DNA of 5,216 nucleotides from Thermoanaerobaculia bacterium (lineage in GTDB: Bacteria > Acidobacteriota > Thermoanaerobaculia > Gp7-AA8), in assembly GCA_023700825.1 (NCBI GenBank), contig JAMPYE010000350.1:1-5216 (forward strand). The letters are read 5' to 3'. A program made the translations under genes and the position numbers. The stretch's first letter is position 1. Every line of letters starts with the position of its first letter. The notes under the pieces were generated by a model, which saw nothing but the letters and a program-made list of their open reading frames with translations, was not told the origin of the DNA and ran no database searches. Below are positions 1-5,216 of this stretch, piece by piece.

Positions 1-1631
1 TCCGCGCGCGGCGCGGTGATCGCCTCGTTCATCTTTCCGAGGATGTGGAGGCGTCCCTGGCGGGCCTGCTCCAGCGCCTTCGCCATGATCTCGCGCGAGA
101 TGCCCGAGATCTTGATGTCCATCTGAAGCGCCGTGATGCCCGCCTCGGTTCCGGCAACCTTGAAGTCCATGTCGCCTTCGTGGTCTTCGAGACCGGCGAT
201 GTCGGTGAGGACTGCCGCCTTGTCACCTTCCTTGACGAGCCCCATCGCGACGCCGGCAACCGGCGCGCGAAGCGGAACGCCGGCATCCATCATCGAGAGC
301 GAGCCGCCGCAGACGCTGGCCATCGACGACGAGCCGTTCGACTCGAGGATGTCGGAGACGATTCGGATCGTGTACGGGAAATCGGCCTCGGCCGGAAGCA
401 GCGGGGCGAGCGCGCGGCGCGCGAGATTGCCGTGGCCGATCTCGCGACGCGCCGGACCGCGCATGAACTTCACCTCGCCGACCGAGAAGGGCGGGAAGTT
501 GTAGTGCAGCATGAAGCGCTGGAAGGTCTCGCCTTCGAAGTCTTCGATCTTCTGGGCCTCGCGCGGCGTGCCGAGCGTCACGGTGACGAGCGCCTGCGTC
601 TCGCCACGGGTGAACACCGCCGAGCCATGCGTGCGCGGCAGCGTCGAGAGCTTGATCCAGATCGGGCGGATCTCGTCGGTGCGGCGTCCGTCCAGGCGCT
701 TGCCTTCGTTGACGATGAGGTCGCGGAAGATCTGCGTCTCGAGGTCGGCCAGGGCCGCCTTGTGCGACGCGATGACTTCGGGATCGTCGGCCGGAATGTC
801 GACGATCACCTGCGCGGTGATGGCCTCGACGGCCTCGCTGCGCTGGAACTTGCCCTGGGTGAGCATCGCGTCGCGCAGCTGCGTTCCCCAGCGCTTCGAG
901 ATCGACTCGTAGACCTCGGCCGAGTACTTCGGCATGTAGACGACTTCGATCGGCGCCTTGCCGACCGCCTCGCGCAGTTCGACCTGCAGCGCGACGATGC
1001 GGCGGATCTCCTCGTGCGCCTTCTCGAGAGCGTCGAGGACGAGCGTCTCGGAAACCTCGCGGGCGCCCGCCTCGACCATCACGATCGCGTCGTGCGTGCC
1101 GGCGACCACGAGATCGAGGTCGGAGAGGTCACGCTGAGAGTTCGTGGGGTTCACCACGAGCTGGCCATCGACGTAGCCCATGCGGACCGCGCCGATCGGG
1201 TTCGGGAACGGAATCTCGGAAACGGCGAGGGCCGCCGAGGCGCCGTTCAGCGCGAGGATGTCCGGGTCGTTCTCGCCATCGGCCGAGAGGACCAGGGCGA
1301 TGATCTGCGTGTCCTTGCGGTAGCCCTTCGCGAACGACGGGCGGAGCGGACGGTCGATGATGCGGCAGGTGAGGATTTCCTTCTCGGTCGGACGTCCCTC
1401 GCGCTTGAAAAAGCCGCCCGGGATGCGGCCGCCGGCATAGGTGTACTCCTTGTAGTCGACCGTGAGCGGCATGAAGTCGCCCGGGGGAACGCCTTCCTTG
1501 TAGCAGGCGGTCGCGATCACCACCGTGTCGCCGTAGCGAACCACGACGGATCCGTCAGCCTGCTTGGCGAGCTCGCCCGTCTCGAATGAGAGGGTGCTCC
1601 CGCCGATCTGTAGTTCTTTGGTAATTTTCAT
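1..1631 (-). CDS. pnp: Polyribonucleotide nucleotidyltransferase (PNPase), 3' end cut off by window edge
   Basis: PNPase is the phosphorolytic 3'-to-5' exoribonuclease that releases nucleoside diphosphates from RNA. It acts as a homotrimer in the cytoplasm and often forms part of the RNA degradosome. The visible 543 residues begin MKITKELQIGG and cover the first RNase PH domain (about 10-145, with FFKREGRP at 74-81), the helical linker (about 150-310) and the second, catalytic RNase PH domain (about 310-535). The phosphate-binding run GSSSMASVCGGS lies at 433-444. The acidic metal-site segment LEDHEGDMDF lies at 481-490; D483 and D489 match the two catalytic aspartates of the E. coli enzyme. 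Full-length family members have about 700 residues, so the C-terminal KH and S1 RNA-binding domains should lie beyond position 1. The ATG is preceded by GGAG with a 7-base spacer. The reading frame is intact. The gene lies downstream of rpsO, the usual order. Confidence 0.97.
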   Translation of the reverse strand, partial: MKITKELQIGGSTLSFETGELAKQADGSVVVRYGDTVVIATACYKEGVPPGDFMPLTVDYKEYTYAGGRIPGGFFKREGRPTEKEILTCRIIDRPLRPSFAKGYRKDTQIIALVLSADGENDPDILALNGASAALAVSEIPFPNPIGAVRMGYVDGQLVVNPTNSQRDLSDLDLVVAGTHDAIVMVEAGAREVSETLVLDALEKAHEEIRRIVALQVELREAVGKAPIEVVYMPKYSAEVYESISKRWGTQLRDAMLTQGKFQRSEAVEAITAQVIVDIPADDPEVIASHKAALADLETQIFRDLIVNEGKRLDGRRTDEIRPIWIKLSTLPRTHGSAVFTRGETQALVTVTLGTPREAQKIEDFEGETFQRFMLHYNFPPFSVGEVKFMRGPARREIGHGNLARRALAPLLPAEADFPYTIRIVSDILESNGSSSMASVCGGSLSMMDAGVPLRAPVAGVAMGLVKEGDKAAVLTDIAGLEDHEGDMDFKVAGTEAGITALQMDIKISGISREIMAKALEQARQGRLHILGKMNEAITAPRA

Positions 1632-1860
1632 TCAATGTCTCCGTCGGGAACCACGATTGCGGTCCCCGTGGGTGTCTGGACGAAGCCGAGCCTTCGAGTG
1701 AAGGCGCGTCGTCGCTGGTTCCTGTTACCGGAGAATCGGGCCCGGACGGGCTAAGGGGTGGGTTTCGAGTTCCAACCTTCAGACTTCTGACGCATCGGAA
1801 ATCTGAAAAATGAAACTGAAACGGACCGATCGCCCCCTGCCTTCCTCTCCGAATCGTGCA
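1632..1860 (-). other. pnp leader / rpsO-pnp intergenic region
   Basis: This stretch lies between the rpsO terminator and the pnp start and holds no convincing gene. On the minus strand it contains several short inverted repeats: the hairpin just before the pnp Shine-Dalgarno sequence, two mutually exclusive stems around 1681-1705, and a 12-base dyad TCAGA-AG-TCTGA at 1779-1790. I looked for a sigma-70 type -35/-10 pair and found none that is convincing. TTGGAA at about 1771-1776 has only a poor -10 partner. Because a terminator hairpin precedes it, pnp probably depends on partial read-through or on a promoter here that does not match the E. coli consensus. Confidence 0.5.
1645..1668 (-). promoter_or_regulatory. 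Leader hairpin directly upstream of the pnp ribosome binding site
   Basis: In the minus-strand transcript CGGGGACC (1668-1661) pairs with GGTTCCCG (1652-1645). This gives eight base pairs including one G-U wobble, around an 8-base loop. The stem ends two bases before the pnp Shine-Dalgarno GGAG (1639-1642). Its position could affect ribosome access or RNase entry. In E. coli the pnp leader folds into a stem-loop that is cut by RNase III and used for PNPase autoregulation. That the same happens here is an inference from position only. Confidence 0.4.
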
Positions 1861-1887
1861 AAGGGCGGCCCATGACGGGCCGCCCTT
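1861..1887 (-). terminator. Rho-independent-like terminator of rpsO
   Basis: A perfect 11-bp GC-rich inverted repeat (AAGGGCGGCCC, 5-base loop, GGGCCGCCCTT) begins 17 bases after the rpsO stop codon in the direction of transcription. The T tract that follows is short: three T in a row, two of them in the stem, then GCACG. Termination may therefore be partial, which would allow read-through into pnp. The stem could also protect the rpsO 3' end from exonucleases. The position, stem strength and lack of any overlapping gene support the call. Confidence 0.75.
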
Positions 1888-1903
1888 CACATTTCCGTGA
1901 ACG

Positions 1904-2167
1904 CTACTTGCGGATGCCGAGCTTCTCGATGACCGAGCGATAGCGGGCGACGTCGATGCTCTTGAGGTAATCAAGAAGGCGACGGCGCTGGCCGACGATC
2001 TTCAGGAGCCCGCGACGGCTGTGGTGATCCTTCGCGTGGGTCTTGAAGTGGTCGGTCAGGTAGGTGATCCGGTTCGAAAGAAGCGCAATCTGCACTTCCG
2101 GCGATCCGGTGTCCTGATCGTGCACTCGGTACTGTCCGATGATCTCGGTCTTGTTGACAGTCGGCAA
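1904..2167 (-). CDS. rpsO: 30S ribosomal protein S15 (bS15/uS15)
   Basis: S15 is a primary binding protein of the 16S rRNA central domain and also contacts 23S rRNA in a subunit bridge. The 87-residue product, M(L)PTVNKTEIIGQYRVHDQD onward, is close to the usual 88-89 residues. It shows the rRNA-binding loop DTGSPEVQ (19-26), the KDHHSRRGL segment (46-54) and the C-terminal basic helix ending in EKLGIRK. The start is placed at TTG (2167-2165). It aligns with the family N terminus (normally MPLT or similar) and is preceded by AAGGAG with an 8-base spacer. The nearest in-frame ATG upstream would add an unconserved cysteine-containing extension that reads through this Shine-Dalgarno sequence. 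The gene is alone between two intergenic regions and is followed by a hairpin terminator. In several bacteria S15 represses its own translation through leader RNA structure; no known S15 leader motif was recognised here. Confidence 0.97.
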   Translation of the reverse strand: MPTVNKTEIIGQYRVHDQDTGSPEVQIALLSNRITYLTDHFKTHAKDHHSRRGLLKIVGQRRRLLDYLKSIDVARYRSVIEKLGIRK

Positions 2168-2175
2168 AGCTGTAT

Positions 2176-2181
2176 CTCCTT
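2176..2181 (-). promoter_or_regulatory. Shine-Dalgarno sequence that sets the TTG start of rpsO
   Basis: AAGGAG on the minus strand sits 8 bases before TTG at 2167-2165. It is the only strong ribosome binding site in this frame near the conserved N terminus, and it argues for initiation at TTG rather than at an upstream ATG. Confidence 0.8.
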
Positions 2182-2343
2182 CAAAAAACGTGCAAAGGGT
2201 ATCACAGGTGGCCATGGCACCCGGAGTGACGACTGGCTCGCGATGCCGCGTTCCACTCGTCGCTCCGCACGCCCGCACACCCCACTACGAACACTGGACT
2301 AACGGCGCCCCTGGCGCTTTTCTTCCCGGAGGGCCCCCGGCAG

Positions 2344-2365
2344 GGTCAATCCCGGAATGTTCCGG
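2344..2365 (-). promoter_or_regulatory. Possible rpsO promoter/operator: 14-base dyad next to a TTGACC hexamer
   Basis: CCGGAATGTTCCGG (2352-2365) is a dyad with perfect 6-base arms around a 2-base centre. Just downstream of it on the minus strand, 2349-2344 reads TTGACC, a 5-of-6 match to the sigma-70 -35 box. No good -10 box follows: the expected position about 17 bases on reads GGAAGA. The arrangement resembles an activator site above a weak promoter, and rpsO needs a promoter somewhere in this gap. It could also be chance in GC-rich DNA. Confidence 0.25.
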
Positions 2366-2388
2366 TACCGCCTAGCCGCAGAAACCGA

Positions 2389-2484
2389 AATGAGGAATGT
2401 CGAATGTCGAATGAAGAATGAAGAAAAGAACTACCCCTCGGCCGATATTCTTCATTCTTCATTCGACATTCGACATTCTTCATT
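2389..2484. repeat. Long hairpin-forming inverted repeat built of GAATG-core heptamers
   Basis: The left arm (2389-2425) and right arm (2448-2484) are complementary over 37 bases with one mismatch (2394/2479), around a 22-base loop. Each arm is a phased tandem array of 7-base units. The left reads GAATGTC twice (2395-2408), GAATGAA twice (2409-2422), then GAA. The right arm is the same in reverse complement (TTCATTC, TTCATTC, GACATTC, GACATTC, TTCATTC). The arms are about 35% G+C in a GC-rich surrounding. The repeat lies between truB and rpsO and overlaps no gene. Possible roles are a transcript-end or processing hairpin for the truB operon, or a dispersed palindromic element of the REP type. 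No adjacent transposase is present. The structure is read directly from the sequence; the function is unknown. Confidence 0.93.
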
Positions 2485-2547
2485 CCGGTGTCCGACCGGA
2501 TCAGGAGGCTGCGCCCACCGGCGACAACCCGTGCCCTCCGACCTCCT

Positions 2548-3489
2548 CTACGCCAGGACCACCTTTGGCTGCAGCTCGACCGGTCCGCCGTCGGCGCGGA
2601 GCACTCGCACGACCGTGCAAATCGCGACCAGATCGCCCTCGATCAGGTGCATTGCGACCTGCGCGCCCTCCGCCACCTCGGCGTCGGGCTTGAGAATCAG
2701 GTTCTGACCGTTGTTCAGCTTCCGTTCCTGCATCCGGTCGATCATGACCGACGGGATCGGCAGGGCGATCTGGCTCATGGTCCGGAAATGCGGCTCCGCG
2801 AAGATCGCTTCGGGCTCGGCCTCGCGCATCGCCACGGTCGACATCGCATCGGCGACGGAAAGGCTTCCCGTGGCGGTCCGCACCAGCGATTCGAGATGTG
2901 CGGGCACGCCGAGCGCGGCGCCGAGGTCGTGCGCGAGCGAGCGCACGTAGGTGCCGGGCGAGCATCGGACCCGGAATCGGGCCCGCGGCCACTCGAGCCC
3001 CACGAGCGTGAACTCCTTGACCGTGACGCTGCGCGCTTCCAGCACGGTCGCCTCGCCCTTGCGGGCAAGCTCGTAGGAGCGGACCCCATCGACCTTCTTG
3101 GCCGAATACGAGGGCGGGACCTGATCGATCTGCCCGGTGAATGCCGGCAGCGCCGCCTCGACCTGTTCGGCCGTGAGCATGAGCTCGACCTCGTCACCGA
3201 CCTTCGCGCCCGTAGCGTCATAGCTGTCGGTGGCCCAGCCGAAGCGGATCGTTCCCTCGTAGACCTTCTCGGTCGCCATCAGGTAGGACTGCAGGCGCGT
3301 CGCCTTGCCCAGGCAGAGCACGAGCAGGCCTGTCGCCATCGGGTCGAGCGTGCCGGTGTGGCCGACGCGTCGCATCCTCGCCCTGCGGCGGAAGATGTCG
3401 ATGGCGTCGTGCGAGGTGATTCCAGCTTCCTTGTTCACGAGCATGAGGCCGGAACGCTCGCCCGAGTTGTCGCGCGGCTTCCGGCTCAC
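2548..3489 (-). CDS. truB: tRNA pseudouridine(55) synthase TruB
   Basis: TruB converts U55 in the T-loop of tRNAs to pseudouridine and also acts as a tRNA folding chaperone. The 313-residue product has the family start segment (LMLVNKEAGITSHD, 15-28) and the catalytic motif GHTGTLDPMATGLL with the nucleophile D49. It also shows YEGTIRFG (77-84), PPSYSAKKVDG (125-135) and the SPGTYVRSLAHDLG segment (177-190) with the conserved arginine R183. Residues from about 245 on form the C-terminal PUA-like/TruB_C extension. The GTG start at 3489 overlaps the nrnA stop as GTGA, with GGGAG 10 bases upstream, so coupled translation is likely. An internal ATG at 3444 (residue 16) lacks a good ribosome binding site and would start right at the conserved core. 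It remains an alternative. TruB is the last gene of the compact block. ribF, its frequent downstream partner, is not present. Confidence 0.96.
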   Translation of the reverse strand: MSRKPRDNSGERSGLMLVNKEAGITSHDAIDIFRRRARMRRVGHTGTLDPMATGLLVLCLGKATRLQSYLMATEKVYEGTIRFGWATDSYDATGAKVGDEVELMLTAEQVEAALPAFTGQIDQVPPSYSAKKVDGVRSYELARKGEATVLEARSVTVKEFTLVGLEWPRARFRVRCSPGTYVRSLAHDLGAALGVPAHLESLVRTATGSLSVADAMSTVAMREAEPEAIFAEPHFRTMSQIALPIPSVMIDRMQERKLNNGQNLILKPDAEVAEGAQVAMHLIEGDLVAICTVVRVLRADGGPVELQPKVVLA

Positions 3490-4478
3490 GAAGTGGCGAC
3501 TCCCTTCACGGCGGCCTCGAGAAGAGGCACGAGCGTCGCCCGCGCGCCGTCGATGGGCAGCGGGATGAGGCAGCCGGCCGCGGCCTTGTGCCCGCCGCCG
3601 CCGAACGAAGCGGCGATTTTCTGCACGTCGACGCCCGGCTTCGCGCGCATCGAGACCCGCGTGCCGCCATCGGCTTCCTTGAGCATCGCGGCGACGAGGA
3701 CGCCGTCGATCATGCGCCCGTAGTTGACGACCCCCTCGGAGTCTTCCTTCGACGCCTGCGCTTCGGCGAAGAACGCGTCTGTCAGCTCCATCGTCGCGAT
3801 CCGCCCGCCGTCGTGCATCTTCAGCGTATTCAGGCAGAGGCCGAGCAGGCGGATCGAGGAGAGCGGAAGGCTCTCGTTGATCCAGAGCGAGATCTCCGCG
3901 GGATCGGCGCCGGCCCGGATCATCTCCTGCGCACCCTCGAACGCGCGCATCGTCGTGTTCGAGTAGCGGAAGAAGCCCGTGTCGGTCGCGAGCGAGACGT
4001 ACATCGCGGTGGCGATGTCGGCGTCGATCTCGACTCCGAGGTGACGATTCATGCGCAGCACCATCTCCCCGACCGATGGCGCGTCGAGATCGAGGAAGTT
4101 GACCTCGCCGTAGAGCTTGTTGCCGAGGTGATGGTCGATGTTGATGACCGGGCCGGGGAGAACCGGGAATCCGGTTCGCTCGTGCTCGGGGCACTCCATC
4201 GTGAAGAGCGCGTCGTACGCGTCCGGGTAGTCGGCGGGAAGCGAGTCGGAGATCACGACGCCGTCGGCGCCCGGCATGCGGTGCAGTGGCTTGCCGAAGT
4301 CATCGCGAACGATGACCTCCGCGCTCTTGCCGAGCTTGCGGATGATCCCCTGGAGCGCGAGCGCGCTGCCGATCGCGTCGCCATCGGGATTACGGTGCGA
4401 GGTAATCAGGAACCGGGAGCCGGAGCGAATTCGCTCAGCGACCGCGAGGGCCGCCGCTTCGGGAGTCAGCTCACTCAT
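3486..4478 (-). CDS. nrnA: DHH/DHHA1 phosphoesterase, NrnA-type (oligoribonuclease / pAp phosphatase)
   Basis: Proteins of this family hydrolyse 2-5 nt RNAs to mononucleotides, and many also dephosphorylate 3'-phosphoadenosine 5'-phosphate. The gene is a standard neighbour of rbfA and truB. The 330-residue product has DHH motif I SHRNPDGDAIGS (27-38; H28, D32, D34), motif III IDHH (114-117) and an ATDTGFFRYSN motif IV (D166). The C-terminal DHHA1 domain ends in the substrate-binding GGGGHKAAAG (293-302). Length is typical. At motif II, where characterised members have a metal-binding Asp, this protein has Glu95 (FTMECPEHERTG). No signal peptide or membrane segment is seen, so it should be cytoplasmic. 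The ATG at 4478 is chosen because AGGAGG sits 6 bases upstream; the ATG at 4484 touches that site directly. The gene overlaps rbfA by 8 bases and truB by 4. Whether it prefers nanoRNA or pAp cannot be told from sequence. Confidence 0.92.
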   Translation of the reverse strand: MSELTPEAAALAVAERIRSGSRFLITSHRNPDGDAIGSALALQGIIRKLGKSAEVIVRDDFGKPLHRMPGADGVVISDSLPADYPDAYDALFTMECPEHERTGFPVLPGPVINIDHHLGNKLYGEVNFLDLDAPSVGEMVLRMNRHLGVEIDADIATAMYVSLATDTGFFRYSNTTMRAFEGAQEMIRAGADPAEISLWINESLPLSSIRLLGLCLNTLKMHDGGRIATMELTDAFFAEAQASKEDSEGVVNYGRMIDGVLVAAMLKEADGGTRVSMRAKPGVDVQKIAASFGGGGHKAAAGCLIPLPIDGARATLVPLLEAAVKGVATS

Positions 4479-4869
4479 CGTCATCCTCCTCGTCGTCCGG
4501 AGCGGGCCTGTCGAGGGCATCCTCGGGGACGATCACGCCGGCGAGCAGCGCCTGGATCCGGCCCGCGTGCTCCGCGGTCTCGTCGATCCGGAACTCGAGC
4601 TCCGGCACCTGGCGCAGATGAATGCGCCGGGCCAGCAACCGCCGGAGCAGCCCGCTGCTCTTGTCGAGCACACGGGTCGCGCTGGCTTTAGCGTCATCGT
4701 CGCCGAGGACGCTGTAGAACACCCGGGCGATCTTCAGATCTGTCGAGACCTCGACGTCGCAGATCGTCACGAACCCGAGAGCGGGGTCGTGGATCTCGCG
4801 GCGCAGAAGCTCGGCGATCTCGTTGCGGATCACGTCGGCGACTTGTCTGGTTCTTTTCGTCTGTTTCAT
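4471..4869 (-). CDS. rbfA: 30S ribosome-binding factor RbfA
   Basis: RbfA is a single KH-fold protein that binds immature 30S subunits near the 5' helix of 16S rRNA. It is needed for late 16S processing and cold adaptation. The 132-residue product starts MKQTKRTRQVADVIRNEIAE and contains the family segments REIHDPALGFVTICDVEVS (24-42), DLKIARVFYSVLG (44-56), LRRLLARRIHLRQVPELEFRID (75-96) and a final helix near residue 105. It ends in a low-complexity acidic tail, DDEEDDDE (125-132), which is not part of the KH fold. The ATG forms an ATGA overlap with the ylxP stop and has GGAG 5 bases upstream. An earlier in-frame ATG lies inside ylxP and would add an unconserved arginine-rich extension, so it was not used. 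The gene is the second of four overlapping genes. Confidence 0.95.
   Translation of the reverse strand: MKQTKRTRQVADVIRNEIAELLRREIHDPALGFVTICDVEVSTDLKIARVFYSVLGDDDAKASATRVLDKSSGLLRRLLARRIHLRQVPELEFRIDETAEHAGRIQALLAGVIVPEDALDRPAPDDEEDDDE
4485..4490 (-). promoter_or_regulatory. Shine-Dalgarno sequence for nrnA inside the rbfA 3' end
   Basis: AGGAGG on the minus strand, 6 bases before ATG at 4478-4476, decides between two close ATG codons. It lies within the codons for the acidic C-terminal tail of RbfA, so ribosomes finishing rbfA are ideally placed to start nrnA. Confidence 0.8.
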
Positions 4870-5210
4870 TTGAGCTCCGAATCTCCACCCTCGAACCGAG
4901 GCAACGCGAGCGGTGCCGCGTCGTCGAACGGGATCAGTTCCTGCTCCCATCCGATGATCTCGCCGTCGGCTTCCGACTCCACCAGTTCGAGCGCCGAGCT
5001 GAACGCGCGCTCGATCACTCTGGCATCGCCCGAGACCATCGCCATCGCCAGTCTCGCACGCTGGTGGAGATCGTTCAACGCGACCTCCGCCACCGAGATC
5101 TCCAGCCGCGACCGCAGCCTGTCGCGAAGCGCGCGCACGACCGACCGCTTCTCCTTCAACGAGCCGGAGTGCGGAATGTGCAACTCGAACGTCGCGACAC
5201 CAACGTACAT
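4866..5210 (-). CDS. ylxP: DUF503 (YlxP-like) protein
   Basis: This is a small conserved protein of unknown function, usually encoded between infB and rbfA in the nusA-infB operon, as its place before rbfA suggests here. The 114-residue product shows the family pattern: a first beta strand with HIP (MYVGVATFELHIP, 1-13), SLKEKRSVVRALRDRLR (17-33), the VSVAEV-like strand (ISVAEVALNDLHQRARLAMA, 38-57), and a helix with a final ELVESEADGEIIGWEQELI strand (75-93). The last 20 or so residues are less conserved. The ATG at 5210 gives a complete family N terminus. Only six bases upstream are visible, so its ribosome binding site and any overlap with infB cannot be judged. The stop overlaps the rbfA start (ATGA). 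A role in translation is inferred only from its neighbours. Confidence 0.92.
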   Translation of the reverse strand: MYVGVATFELHIPHSGSLKEKRSVVRALRDRLRSRLEISVAEVALNDLHQRARLAMAMVSGDARVIERAFSSALELVESEADGEIIGWEQELIPFDDAAPLALPRFEGGDSELK

Positions 5211-5216
5211 AGTGAA

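Larger units (their letters stand above)
2168..2547 (-). other. truB-rpsO intergenic region, 380 bases, no gene
   Basis: Short open frames here are translations of repeats or of GC-rich sequence and show no conserved protein. In the direction of transcription the region holds a 6-bp inverted repeat TCCGGT/ACCGGA (2484-2500), the long A+T-rich inverted repeat (2389-2484), a 14-base dyad (2352-2365), a TTGACC hexamer (2344-2349), about 150 bases of GC-rich sequence with nothing recognised, and the rpsO Shine-Dalgarno sequence. In many bacteria ribF occupies this place; no trace of it is visible. Confidence 0.7.

Noticed and set aside
45..1589. A 514-codon open frame on the plus strand opposite pnp
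   Set aside because: It is an antisense shadow of a GC-rich gene. Its composition is Arg/Asp/Glu/Leu-rich with no recognisable domain, while the minus strand encodes a perfectly conserved PNPase.
2305..2321. Plus-strand hairpin GCGCC-CCT-GGCGC followed by TTTT, resembling a small terminator
   Set aside because: The stem is only 5 bp, and no plus-strand gene or transcript upstream needs terminating. On the minus strand the A run precedes the stem, which is the wrong order.
2360..2489. TTCCGGT at 2360-2366 and 2483-2489 as a target-site duplication around the inverted repeat
   Set aside because: The left copy lies 22 bases away from the left arm while the right copy overlaps the right arm. 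The left copy is also half of a separate dyad. A 7-base match of this kind is likely by chance.
2484..2500. TCCGGT-GTCCG-ACCGGA hairpin just after the truB 3' end as a truB terminator
   Set aside because: The stem is 6 bp with no T tract after it on the minus strand. It may be chance in GC-rich sequence.
2357..2707. Short plus-strand open frames reading through the inverted repeat (peptides with HSSF, RNVECRMKNEE)
   Set aside because: The peptide is only the translation of the heptamer palindrome. The 7-base unit is not codon-phased, and the frame runs on into the truB antisense strand.
2488..3723. A 411-codon plus-strand open frame opposite truB and the nrnA 3' end
   Set aside because: It has the composition typical of an antisense frame in GC-rich DNA. 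It crosses two real genes and has no domain pattern.
3588..4691. A 367-codon plus-strand open frame opposite nrnA and rbfA
   Set aside because: It is an antisense shadow; the minus-strand frames carry all the conserved motifs.

Overview
This window is a high-G+C bacterial chromosome segment in which every recognisable gene lies on the minus strand. Read in the direction of transcription (right to left), the order is ylxP (DUF503), rbfA, a DHH/DHHA1 phosphoesterase of the NrnA type, truB, a 380-base intergenic region, rpsO, a 272-base intergenic region, and pnp. The last gene runs off the left edge after 543 codons. This is the conserved bacterial translation and RNA-metabolism neighbourhood that normally follows nusA-infB. 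The taxon cannot be fixed from the sequence alone. The G+C level, the gene order and the look of the DHH protein suggest a free-living environmental lineage such as Acidobacteriota; this is a low-confidence inference.

The right block (2548-5210) is compact. ylxP and rbfA overlap by ATGA, rbfA and nrnA overlap by 8 bases, and nrnA and truB overlap by GTGA. The four genes are therefore almost certainly one translationally coupled transcript. They cover 30S maturation (RbfA), degradation of tiny RNAs or pAp (NrnA), tRNA U55 pseudouridylation (TruB) and a small conserved protein of unknown role (YlxP).

The gap 2168-2547 stands out. The riboflavin kinase gene ribF, often found between truB and rpsO, is absent. 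The gap instead carries an A+T-rich, almost perfect 37-base inverted repeat. Each arm is itself a phased tandem array of heptamers with a GAATG core. Nearer rpsO there is a 14-base dyad beside a TTGACC hexamer, then a strong Shine-Dalgarno sequence in front of a TTG start codon for rpsO.

rpsO is followed at once by an 11-bp GC-rich hairpin terminator. pnp then has its own leader of about 230 bases with several short hairpins, one ending two bases before its Shine-Dalgarno sequence. This is plausible ground for post-transcriptional control, as is known for pnp in enterobacteria.

I see no mobile element genes, CRISPR array, tRNA, phage or defence genes. The window is essentially housekeeping. 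The heptamer inverted repeat is the only clearly unusual structure.
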